Assembly: GCF_005405265.1 (NCBI RefSeq)
Contig: NZ_BJDS01000019.1
Location: 1-63,010, forward strand
Direction of reading: 5' to 3'
Source of the DNA: Enterococcus songbeiensis
GTDB taxonomy: Bacteria; Bacillota; Bacilli; Lactobacillales; Enterococcaceae
Length of the DNA: 63,010 bases
Shown: positions 45,440 through 53,628 of the stretch, in pieces
How positions within the stretch are numbered: the stretch's first letter is position 1
How the letters are laid out: each line of letters opens with the position of its first letter
Notes under the pieces: generated by a model
What the model was told of the DNA's origin: nothing
What the model saw: only the letters and a program-made list of their open reading frames with translations
Databases searched by the model: none
Position numbers and translations under genes: made by a program

Positions 45440-45509
45440 AGAAAAAAGCGTAAGTACGGCATTCTTGAGGAATTATAAAATCTAATGAAACCCAGTAAAA
45501 TTTGATTGA

Positions 45510-45532
45510 GAAGGTCAAAAGTATGGTCAAAA
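45510..45532. repeat. Direct repeat near left end (23 bp)
   Basis: A 23-bp sequence containing GGTCAAAAGTATGGTCAAAA is identical at 45510-45532 and 54798-54820. Each copy contains two GGTCAAAA units 12 bp apart. Both lie inside the element, 107 and 82 bp from the cores, as expected for integrase arm-binding sites. Confidence 0.6.
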
Positions 45533-45584
45533 AATACTCGCCAGTGTATTATTTTTTCGTCATATGATCCTAATGATTCACTCT

Positions 45585-47459
45585 CTAACCATTTAAACAC
45601 ATTCTAATAGAATTTATCATCTCTTCAAAAAAACTGTTTTGAAAGGATTGATTTTTTAACATTTCATAATAGATATCACTATTCTTAGATGTATATATTT
45701 CTGCTCTATCACAAAGAACTTGATACTTCACGTCAAAATCAGGTATAAATTTTCTTAACTCTTCCTCCAAATTTTCTTCATAAGATGTATACAAATCACA
45801 AATCGTAGACTTAGGATTTTCAATTCTCACTCCTGAAAAATACTCTGTGATATTACCGTTTAGTTTCGCGTTATTTTCCTGATTTTTACCATCTTTATTC
45901 TTAGTATAATCCCCATCGAAGATTGCATATGTCTTTATACCAAAAAATTTTAGTATTTGCGCATATAAAATAATATTAGTTTTCGATCCACAAACTACGT
46001 AATTAATTCCTAAACGTTCAAAATAATTTGATCCAAAAAAAGAATCTACAACTCCTTTAACACACGCATGGTCAGTTGTCCCTTCTAGTAAAATAGCTTT
46101 ATCTGAAAAAACAGCCTCTGAAAGACTATTGCTTAAAATATTTTTAATTTGGTTATTTATTGTAGATTCTTTTACATATTCTTTTAGAGAATCTTGTAGA
46201 TCACTTAAAGAAAAACTTTTGATTTCTGACCCACTTCCGGATTCTACACAACTAACTTTTCTAATCTTATGAACTTCTTTTGTTTCAATAAATATAGAAC
46301 TATGCGTTGCGAACATTACTTGAGTTTTTTCTGGGTTATCAGAAATTATCTTGCGCAGAGCTGAATTAAATATTCTAGTTTGAATAGGATGCTGATATAG
46401 TTCAGGCTCTTCAATTGCAAGACAAATCGTCGCATTATTATCACTACCTCGACCGTACTCAGCAAGATATTGTAATGCAGATATTATTAATGTACGTTGA
46501 AACCCATGTCCTTGTCTATCTACACTATATTGATTATTTTCATCCATAAAATCTACCACACTTATATCAAATCTAGCTTTAGGAGGGGTTATACTAGGCA
46601 TTTTCGGTGTTACTATAACTTTTTTGTTAAGTGTATAATGTGAAATAACTTCATTCATGTTATTAGAAATCTCTTTTAGAAACTGACCATAAACCTCGTT
46701 ATAAACTTGCCTCTGATTTTCTGTTATCGTAGTGTACAACTCATTTACTTTATCATCTGCCTCTTTTCGATCAATTGTACTTTCGATAATCCTACTTATT
46801 ACACTCGACTTATTGTCATCATTTGCCTCTTCGTTCGCTCTCAAATTTGCACTAATAAAAATAAAACTAAAATTATTATTCATTACTCCTTGACCATTGA
46901 AGCCAAAAAAATCCGTACTTAAATGGCTAGGAACTTTGGATAATAGGTTTCTGTGAGCATTTTCAAACTCTCTCATTTTTGTTTCAGCATCAACTTTGCT
47001 CGTAGCCTTTTGTATAGTGGAAAGATTTTCATCTGTCTCGATAAGTCGGTTGAAAGTATCCTTTTTTTCTTTAGCTGTCTTTGACTCTTTTATCTCAGTA
47101 AATGGTCGGTATCCCATGCTATTTGCTGATAGCCGTTCTTCTCCACCACTTCCTCTTGTTTTTATTATTACAAGATTCTCCTCAATGTCAGTTACATATG
47201 CCCCTAAAACCTCTTTGTCATATTCAGTTAAACAATTAAAAATGACCTCAACTGAAATCTCATTACCATTATTACAATTGCAATCATCATCTGATAAATT
47301 ATTATTCTTTCCATAAGCATTAAAAAACCAATCTAATGCATACATAATTGATGATTTCCCCGCACCATTAGGACCAATAAATGTCGTAATATCTTCGAAC
47401 TCAATTTGAACATCTTTTAAAGCTCTAAAATTTTTGATTCTTACACTTTTAATTTTCAT
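45585..47459 (-). CDS. OLD-family ATP-dependent nuclease (ATPase-TOPRIM)
   Basis: A 624-residue protein with an N-terminal SMC/ABC-like ATPase and a C-terminal TOPRIM nuclease domain. Visible motifs are Walker A IGPNGAGKSS (residues 28-37), a signature-like stretch QGHGFQRTLIISALQYLA, Walker B LAIEEPEL with Glu350-Glu351, and the switch region MFATHSS. The TOPRIM site has Glu459 in LLEGTTD and Asp515/Asp517 in FDGDYT. Relatives include OLD of phage P2, GajA of Gabija and AriA-like ATPases, all linked to anti-phage activity. No UvrD helicase follows, so it is not a standard Gabija pair. It is AT-rich compared with core genes. No other gene follows it before the att site. Confidence 0.85.
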   Translation of the reverse strand: MKIKSVRIKNFRALKDVQIEFEDITTFIGPNGAGKSSIMYALDWFFNAYGKNNNLSDDDCNCNNGNEISVEVIFNCLTEYDKEVLGAYVTDIEENLVIIKTRGSGGEERLSANSMGYRPFTEIKESKTAKEKKDTFNRLIETDENLSTIQKATSKVDAETKMREFENAHRNLLSKVPSHLSTDFFGFNGQGVMNNNFSFIFISANLRANEEANDDNKSSVISRIIESTIDRKEADDKVNELYTTITENQRQVYNEVYGQFLKEISNNMNEVISHYTLNKKVIVTPKMPSITPPKARFDISVVDFMDENNQYSVDRQGHGFQRTLIISALQYLAEYGRGSDNNATICLAIEEPELYQHPIQTRIFNSALRKIISDNPEKTQVMFATHSSIFIETKEVHKIRKVSCVESGSGSEIKSFSLSDLQDSLKEYVKESTINNQIKNILSNSLSEAVFSDKAILLEGTTDHACVKGVVDSFFGSNYFERLGINYVVCGSKTNIILYAQILKFFGIKTYAIFDGDYTKNKDGKNQENNAKLNGNITEYFSGVRIENPKSTICDLYTSYEENLEEELRKFIPDFDVKYQVLCDRAEIYTSKNSDIYYEMLKNQSFQNSFFEEMINSIRMCLNG

Positions 47460-47740
47460 TTTTATCTCCTAGCATTATTCAGAATAACTTGTTACTGTTT
47501 TCGCTATCTTTTATAAATGCATCTATAGTAGTTCTATAGAAATTTTCATCTGCCTAGTGCTAAAAAGAGTGCCAGCAATACTTCTTTTATCTATTTAACA
47601 AAAGAAACAAACTGTAATAACTTCTCTATATGTTCTATCCGTCAGAATTCTTAATAGAAAGCCTGAATTTATGAAGCCAAGTAAATCTTAGAGTATGAAT
47701 ATAGTACTTAGCGAGCGCTTCAGTTTTCATTAATTTTTTT
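47460..47740. other. Gap between the two cargo genes
   Basis: These 281 AT-rich bases hold no recognisable gene. The gap is large for an operon, so the OLD-family gene may have its own promoter, but I could not identify a convincing one. Confidence 0.5.
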
Positions 47741-50146
47741 TCACGATAGTGGTTTGTTTAATATACTTTCAATTGTAACTCTTTCTTCAAGCTGTGAATC
47801 TTTCCACCTATCATAAGCATCATCTTCATAAGACAGATAATCATGCTCTCTTTGCAAATATTCACTGAGATTCCTTTTTAAATCCCAATAGTTTAATTCC
47901 GCTGAAACTATATCTTTCCATTCATATTCATCATTTAACATTTTGTTTACCCTATCTATAAATTCATAGGTTTGACCATCAACTTCAAAATCTAAGTCAA
48001 ATTTATTAGGATCATTTATGAAATCAATATCTTCTAGAGAATTTTCATCATCTAGAAACTCTTGAAGTAGTTCGATTTTCTTGTCTCGAAATTTAAAATA
48101 GAAGTCTAAATTTTCAACACAGCTAGCATAGTATTTCTCATCCAACCAAAATATTTTATCTACTATTTCATTGATATTTCTTACAATATTATCAAGATCT
48201 TCTGAATTTAAGTTATGACTATTTAAAATATTATCAACGATTTTTTCATCTTCAAGCGCTAGAAGGAAATCTTTCTTCAACTTAATATTTTCGGAATAAT
48301 AGATTTGTAAAATAATTTCTCCCCAACCATTTGAATATTTGTTCAATCTATATTTTCCATCGTACGTCCTCAGATGTTCTCTAAACTCCATTTCGTAAGT
48401 ATCGTATTTATCTAAACATATGATAGCTATCATTTTTTCTCCAATAAATTCTGTTTTATCATTAAATTCATTCCAGTCGTTTAGTAATCTAGTAAAGAAA
48501 TACTTATGTGATGCTTCTAAACGCAGCGAAGTAATCTTGTTACATTGTTTACTAAGTTGATGAAGATATACGGAACGATTAATTATATTTTTTCTCATTT
48601 TAATAAGATTGTTTATCTTATCATTTAAAAAATCAATAATACTTGGATTTAAAAAGTCAACCTTTGCTTCACTATCAAAACTTTCTTTGGTAAAAGTAAT
48701 CCAAGATCCATCCAATTTTTGCAAAGATTTTTTCAAATTGAAGGTTGGGTCCAAATCTAAGGTATTGAATGATTTTTTTAGCCACTCTTCTTCCACAGGA
48801 TAATTGTCAAACATTAACAGAGAAAATAATAAATACTTTTCCTCAAGCTCCAAGTTATCAAATAGATTATCGTACAGATTAGTAGGATGATTTAGAACAT
48901 GCACAACATAATCATAAAAATTTTCTCCAGATTCTTTAAAGTTATTTACAATCAGTTCAACTAATCTTGGAAAATAGTTTCTATGATTTATAATTTTTCT
49001 CCAATTTTTTCCTCTAAGTAAATCATATTTTTCTTCAAGTTCTCTTTTATCAAATTCCTTGAGTATTGACCTTTTTTTCTCAAAGGTTTTTCTAAAAATA
49101 TGTGCTTTATCAATCTCAGAGTATTTAGATAAATCGATAATAAAATTTTTTTCTTCTGTAAATTTTTCATCAATTAATTTTTGAAATTCAAAATTCGTCG
49201 TTTTTGCATTCTGAAGAATTTGAGTTCTAGAATTTAAGCAAATAAAAATATTATTTGAATTTTTCGAAGCTGAATAAAGTTTTTTTACATCTTGAAGTAT
49301 TCTTTCGCTGACATCGAATTTATTACGTCCCAAAAAGTCATCGAAAACAATGAACAGATTTCTTTTCCTATTATTTCTATAATTATTATTGTATAGCTCC
49401 AAAACATTATCGATGTCTTCTACTTTCCGAACTATAACATCAAATTTATTTTCGTTATTATTAGAAAATAGATTTCCAAGCATTGCACAAGTTGTTGTCT
49501 TCCCAATTCCAGCAGGCCCTTGAATCAATAGAATATGTTCTCTTTGTAGAGTATGATAAGCTTCTCCTAAAAAAATGGTTTCAACAAAATAATTAAAGTC
49601 CAACTCTGAAAAGTAATCTTTCGATTCTAATTCAATACTATCCATTTTTTGTTTTTTTATGACTTTTGAAAAAGATTTTTCAATCAATCCATATGTTTCG
49701 AAAATATCTTTAAAACCCTTATCTTGTGAAAGAGTTGTTAAACTAGATGCAAAAATAATGTAATCATCACTTGGTATTACTTGTGGGAGCTTCTCATTTG
49801 CATAATCTCGAATTTCTTTCAATCCCGCTGGTGTCAATCCCATACTTGTTACAATCACATACCTGAATTTAGTTTTCCATCCGTACTTAACTTTCGCAGA
49901 TAAAAGTTTATCAACCTCTTCTTTTAATAACCTAACAGCTGTCTTATGATTTTTTGTTACCTGCCAACGCTTCGCTTGAACAATGATCTTTGGACATTCA
50001 ATATCATCGATTCCGTCTATTCCATCATCCTTTCCCTCTTTGAAACTATGAAGGCTAGAAGTATTAAATTTTTTCTTAGTAATTTCAATAGCGAAATTTT
50101 CAAACTCTGTTGTTGTTAAGCCGTCTGCTCTAATTCCAATATCCAT
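47741..50146 (-). CDS. Mrr-type nuclease fused to STAND-like P-loop ATPase
   Basis: An 801-residue multidomain protein. Residues 1-130 look like an Mrr-class PD-(D/E)xK nuclease: Asp44 in GKDDGIDGIDD, then VQAKRW with Gln57 and Lys59. Residues 200-330 contain Walker A GPAGIGKTTT (210-219) and Walker B LFIVFDDFLG (264-273), a STAND-type NTPase resembling the group called nSTAND3. The remaining 470 residues are helical and acidic with no known repeat; they may sense the trigger. Nuclease-STAND fusions are typical of Avs-like defence, where phage recognition drives oligomerisation and DNA cleavage. The function here is inferred from architecture. The start ATG is at 50144-50146. The gene is AT-rich. 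Confidence 0.8.
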   Translation of the reverse strand: MDIGIRADGLTTTEFENFAIEITKKKFNTSSLHSFKEGKDDGIDGIDDIECPKIIVQAKRWQVTKNHKTAVRLLKEEVDKLLSAKVKYGWKTKFRYVIVTSMGLTPAGLKEIRDYANEKLPQVIPSDDYIIFASSLTTLSQDKGFKDIFETYGLIEKSFSKVIKKQKMDSIELESKDYFSELDFNYFVETIFLGEAYHTLQREHILLIQGPAGIGKTTTCAMLGNLFSNNNENKFDVIVRKVEDIDNVLELYNNNYRNNRKRNLFIVFDDFLGRNKFDVSERILQDVKKLYSASKNSNNIFICLNSRTQILQNAKTTNFEFQKLIDEKFTEEKNFIIDLSKYSEIDKAHIFRKTFEKKRSILKEFDKRELEEKYDLLRGKNWRKIINHRNYFPRLVELIVNNFKESGENFYDYVVHVLNHPTNLYDNLFDNLELEEKYLLFSLLMFDNYPVEEEWLKKSFNTLDLDPTFNLKKSLQKLDGSWITFTKESFDSEAKVDFLNPSIIDFLNDKINNLIKMRKNIINRSVYLHQLSKQCNKITSLRLEASHKYFFTRLLNDWNEFNDKTEFIGEKMIAIICLDKYDTYEMEFREHLRTYDGKYRLNKYSNGWGEIILQIYYSENIKLKKDFLLALEDEKIVDNILNSHNLNSEDLDNIVRNINEIVDKIFWLDEKYYASCVENLDFYFKFRDKKIELLQEFLDDENSLEDIDFINDPNKFDLDFEVDGQTYEFIDRVNKMLNDEYEWKDIVSAELNYWDLKRNLSEYLQREHDYLSYEDDAYDRWKDSQLEERVTIESILNKPLS

Positions 50147-50794
50147 ATATCTGATTTCTCCCTGAAAAAATAATCTTTGATGGATATTTAAAAATTTTAT
50201 TTTTCATCCATCTTTTTTTATTTATACCCTTAGCCTACTAGTTTAAATATCATCAATATTGTATCTTGGTGTTTAACTAATCAATAAGCTTAAAAACTCA
50301 TTTAAAGTATAATTTTCCTGATACACCTATTACTGGGAAAGAATCACGAAGAATATCATACCTCCTCATGATTTTTCCTATTGCGTAGTGTCCGTTCAAG
50401 TGCCCCGTTCATGAATGGCTAACCATAGATTATAAGATCATTATAGAGTAATTTACCTACATTTTTGACTGTCTCCTTAAATTGCTTCATCACAAATAAT
50501 ATTTGGATTACCTCTCATTACATATCCAAATTGGGACATACTATACCCTAAACTGGATCTTAATCTCTTTAATTATTAAATCTGCTTTAATAGTATCCGA
50601 TTTCATATTCTTATTGCACCTAGAATTTTATCTATTCATCAATAGATACTTACGCCTATATTGGTGAACGTCGTACTGAAGAATCAGCAATAAATTTTCG
50701 AGGGTCTTATACAATTAAGAAACTTTTACCCTGTAACGCCCCAGCCATATATGGATTCCGCTTTCACTATGCAATGCTTTCAATACATTTATTT
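50147..50794. other. 648-bp region without a clear gene
   Basis: No complete gene is visible between the STAND gene and the XRE repressor. A plus-strand open stretch from about 50621 to 50817 reads like protein (for example AYIGERRTEESAINFRGSY) but lacks a start codon and a ribosome site. It may be a decayed gene remnant. The rest is AT-rich and must contain the promoter of the STAND gene. Confidence 0.5.
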
Positions 50795-51658
50795 TTATTC
50801 AATAAACCACTCTTCTAATTGCTCTGTATTAGTCTTACTATACAAATTAATCAATGCTGGTCGTAATGTTTCAAATGCCTCTATCAATTCTTCTCCTCCA
50901 AACCGTCCTGAAAAAGATTTATTCGTCAGTTCTTCGGACAATCGATTGATTAATTCTTCGGTTTTTTGATAATCTGCCAAGATATTAATTAGTTTCCCCA
51001 CTAAATATCGATCTTCAAAATTACTATCCGCAAAAAAATCGTACTTATCGACTTCCTGCTTAACCAGTTTCATCATATCATCTTTTTTTTCATAATTAAA
51101 TTCACCGGCTACATCCATGTATTCGATGATTCCACTCGTAATAACGGTGACTGCCTCATCTTTCTTCTGTTTAGATAATTCATCGGCAATCGGCAACTGA
51201 TTGATTTCATAAGTTGTCAATTTCTGGATTTCTTTCTTGATTACTTCTTGCTGTAATTCATAAAAATAATCATCAATGAATTCTTCACAAGGATATCCTA
51301 CCTCGTTTTCCCAACCTGGATTTTTAAATTCTCCGGTATAGAATTCTTCTTTGATTTTTTTCACGACTTCTGGGTAATCTTGGACAATCGTGATTTGTCC
51401 TTTTAACCGCAAGTAGTCCGCAATATATTCTTCAATCTCACCAAAATAAAACCAGCCTACAGGTCTCCCACTAATACTAGACAATTGATTAATCACGTTT
51501 TCAGGAGCTAGCGCATAGCCTTGAACATATGAGCTAATCGTTGGTTTCTTTACACCCAAGCGATTGCCTAACTCCGTAAAGGACAGATTCATACTCTCTT
51601 TTATTTCCTTAATTCGCTGTCCCACTTTCACTTTATCAGGTTGTAATAAACCAAACAT
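50795..51658 (-). CDS. XRE-family repressor of the element
   Basis: A 287-residue CI-like regulator. Residues 10-65 form the HTH (RIKEIKESMNLSFTELG, then VKKPTISSYVQG). The long C-terminal part is acidic and helical with no LexA-type protease site visible, so it is not an obvious self-cleaving CI; induction may depend on another signal. ATG 51656-51658 follows AAGGAGG. It is divergent from the replication genes and faces three paired operators, a classic lysogeny-style switch. Confidence 0.82.
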   Translation of the reverse strand: MFGLLQPDKVKVGQRIKEIKESMNLSFTELGNRLGVKKPTISSYVQGYALAPENVINQLSSISGRPVGWFYFGEIEEYIADYLRLKGQITIVQDYPEVVKKIKEEFYTGEFKNPGWENEVGYPCEEFIDDYFYELQQEVIKKEIQKLTTYEINQLPIADELSKQKKDEAVTVITSGIIEYMDVAGEFNYEKKDDMMKLVKQEVDKYDFFADSNFEDRYLVGKLINILADYQKTEELINRLSEELTNKSFSGRFGGEELIEAFETLRPALINLYSKTNTEQLEEWFIE

Positions 51659-51697
51659 AGACTACTTCCTCCTTGTTCTTTTTTCCATTATATCACT

Positions 51698-51819
51698 CGT
51701 ATAAAATTTCGTATACATTTTTTGATAAAATCACTTGACTTCGTATAAACAAACGTATAAAATACAAATCATAGATGGCTGTCTATATTTTTTTAACTAA
51801 TCGTATAAATTATCGTATA
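51698..51819. promoter_or_regulatory. Three paired CGTATA operators
   Basis: CGTATA occurs at 51698, 51710, 51742, 51754, 51802 and 51814: three pairs, each with exactly 12 bp between starts. The middle pair lies in the spacer and -10 of the rightward promoter. The arrangement is best explained as operators for the adjacent XRE repressor. Confidence 0.75.
51735..51763 (+). promoter_or_regulatory. Rightward promoter of the element
   Basis: TTGACT (51735-51740) and TAAAAT (51758-51763) with a 17-base spacer, overlapped by the middle operator pair. It should drive the small protein, Rep, Xis and Int genes. Confidence 0.75.
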
Positions 51820-51837
51820 TTAAAAAGGAGGGCTATT

Positions 51838-52188
51838 ATGCCAATTAAAATCAACGATCTCACTTTACCAAAAGAAAAACTCGAAAAAGAATACCAAGTC
51901 GTCAATGTCACTCGCTGGCAGAAAGACGGCGAAATTCTAGGTTGGAGTTATGAATGTATCCTACCAAAACTCCGCTACGAAAAAATCAGTGTCAAAGTCA
52001 AATCCGAACATCCTGTGATTACTCTTGAAGAACTTACTCAACAAGGTTTAGCCATGGTTACGTTTACTAATTTAGAAATTTCTCCTTGGGGACGTTCAAA
52101 TGGTCAATTTGTCAGCTACGGTTTATCAGCAACGGCAGATGCGGCAACTTTGCTTCCGAAAAAACAAGGCAATACTTCACAAATCTAA
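51838..52188 (+). CDS. Small element protein of unknown function
   Basis: A 116-residue protein, first in the rightward operon. ATG 51838-51840 has AGGAGG upstream; the longer frame starting at 51775 would begin before the promoter's ribosome site and is rejected. The sequence is beta-rich (EILGWSYECILPKLRYEKISVKV in part; VTFTNLEISPWG), which could be an OB-like or DNA-handling fold, but no family is recognised. Its place before Rep suggests a role in replication or its control. Confidence 0.7.
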   Translation: MPIKINDLTLPKEKLEKEYQVVNVTRWQKDGEILGWSYECILPKLRYEKISVKVKSEHPVITLEELTQQGLAMVTFTNLEISPWGRSNGQFVSYGLSATADAATLLPKKQGNTSQI

Positions 52189-52194
52189 TTCTCC

Positions 52195-52283
52195 TATGGG
52201 TTTGTTGGGTGGTTAGGACGGGAACGGCGGGGCAGCGCCCACAGAGCCGTTTCTGTCCGTTAAGACCGCCCAATAAACACATA
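52195..52283. repeat. Large hairpin, candidate replication or transfer origin
   Basis: Arms 52195-52228 and 52246-52283 are imperfect complements over about 34-38 bases (for instance GGACGGGAACGGC against GCCGTTTCTGTCC). The loop holds a nested GGGC-AGC-GCCC hairpin. The segment is much richer in G+C than the rest of the element and lies 112 bp before the HUH Rep start. A double-strand origin or nicking site is a likely use. Confidence 0.65.
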
Positions 52284-52394
52284 GGCTGGAAGGACTGCCA
52301 CGCAGGACTTCCCCTTAACTTGATTTATAGAACAACATCAGGCGAAAAATGATGGTTCTTTGACAACTGAATACGCATCAAGGAGTGATGATTT

Positions 52395-53237
52395 TTGAAA
52401 GCTTATAATCAGAAAATCATTGAGACTCCCACGTACCTTGAAATTTATGATTATGAAGCAATCATTACTCCCAAACAAAAAACAGAAAAAAGTGAAACCA
52501 ATCCAAAACGAAAAGAAGAACTCGCTTGGCTTTATGAAGAAAATACGACTACTGATAAAAGAAAAAACTATGATGAATTATCTGCGCAAGGGCAATACGA
52601 CAGTTTAAAACGAAAACAAAAATATTATCAGAATATGCGCTTTGAAATTGCCCGACTCGTGGATATGAACTTTGACAATCAGACGAAATTTTTAACCCTC
52701 ACTTTCAGAGAAAACATTCAAGACATTTCCTATGCGAATAATGAATTCAAAAAATTTATCAAACGACTCAATTACGAACTCTACCATACAAAGAAAGCAA
52801 ACCTAAAATACCTTGCCACGTGGGAAAAACAAGAACGAGGTGCGATTCATTACCACATTATCCTGTTTGACTTTCCTTTTATCTCCGTCAATCGCCTTAC
52901 TACGATCTGGGGACATGGATTTGTCAAAATCAACAAGATTGATGTGGATAGTATCGAAAATCGCGGGCGCTACATCAGCAAATATTTCGATAAGGATTTG
53001 GATATGAAAGAGCATAAGAAAAAAGCCTTCTTCAAATCCCGCAACCTCAAAATACCCAGCGTCACAAAACAACTGGTGGAGCAACCTTTTGATGCCACAA
53101 ATCAAGACGTGCTTTATACCAATGAGTATCTCGTAAGGCGCCCAATTTTTTACAATGCTGTAAATGAAGGTGGACATCCTGAACAAGTGATGGATTTTCA
53201 AGAAAGCATTGTCCGCTATACAAAAATAAAAAAATGA
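52395..53237 (+). CDS. HUH-type rolling-circle replication initiator
   Basis: A 280-residue Rep protein that should nick one strand to start rolling-circle replication. Motif 1 is FLTLTF (99-104), the HUH motif is HYH (152-154) within GAIHYHIILF, and the catalytic Tyr motif is YISKYF (193-198). The N-terminal 80 residues are basic and may bind the origin. It starts at TTG 52395-52397 with AAGGAG ten bases upstream; no in-frame ATG fits. No helicase domain is present, so a host helicase such as PcrA would be needed. A relaxase function is an alternative that cannot be ruled out. Confidence 0.85.
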   Translation: MKAYNQKIIETPTYLEIYDYEAIITPKQKTEKSETNPKRKEELAWLYEENTTTDKRKNYDELSAQGQYDSLKRKQKYYQNMRFEIARLVDMNFDNQTKFLTLTFRENIQDISYANNEFKKFIKRLNYELYHTKKANLKYLATWEKQERGAIHYHIILFDFPFISVNRLTTIWGHGFVKINKIDVDSIENRGRYISKYFDKDLDMKEHKKKAFFKSRNLKIPSVTKQLVEQPFDATNQDVLYTNEYLVRRPIFYNAVNEGGHPEQVMDFQESIVRYTKIKK

Positions 53238-53258
53238 ATCTCGAAAGTAGGTAAAAAT

Positions 53259-53534
53259 ATGACTGTTACTGTACCGATTGAATTCAATCAAGAAATAATT
53301 GAAGAACTTGTTCAATTAACAAAGCAAAAAATTGAGGAAGAACAAACGCAACAACCAAACTTAAACGAGTTGCCTCCCTATCCAACAAGGAAACAATTAA
53401 AGCAACACCTAAAAATTGGGGATACTCGCCTCAATAGTTGGATTAATCATGGTTTAAAAATCATTCCTTTTGGGAAAGAAACTCGATTTGACCGTGAAGA
53501 TGTAAAACTATTTTTAGATAGTTTAAAAATCTAG
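53259..53534 (+). CDS. Excisionase-like DNA-binding protein
   Basis: A 91-residue protein. The C-terminal half (KQLKQHLKIGDTRLNSWI, then IPFGKETRFDREDVKLFLD) is a winged HTH of the AlpA/excisionase type, and the N-terminal half is a charged helix. It lies between rep and int, the usual place for a recombination directionality factor. It is 21 bp after rep. Confidence 0.75.
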   Translation: MTVTVPIEFNQEIIEELVQLTKQKIEEEQTQQPNLNELPPYPTRKQLKQHLKIGDTRLNSWINHGLKIIPFGKETRFDREDVKLFLDSLKI

Positions 53535-53628
53535 CCTTGACTTACTTGTTGTGGCTGCCTATGATACCCATAAGAAAGGAGTAAATCTTCTCTTTGATAT
53601 ACTGGCGAGTGAATCAAAGGAGACAATT

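Noticed and set aside
45277-45600. 107-codon minus-strand frame across the left attachment site
   Set aside because: It runs through the displaced L31 end in a different frame and through the 23-bp repeat; the start has no ribosome site. It is a chance frame.
45585-47459. Gabija GajA
   Set aside because: The ATPase-TOPRIM layout fits, but no GajB-type helicase gene follows; the next feature is the element's attachment site.
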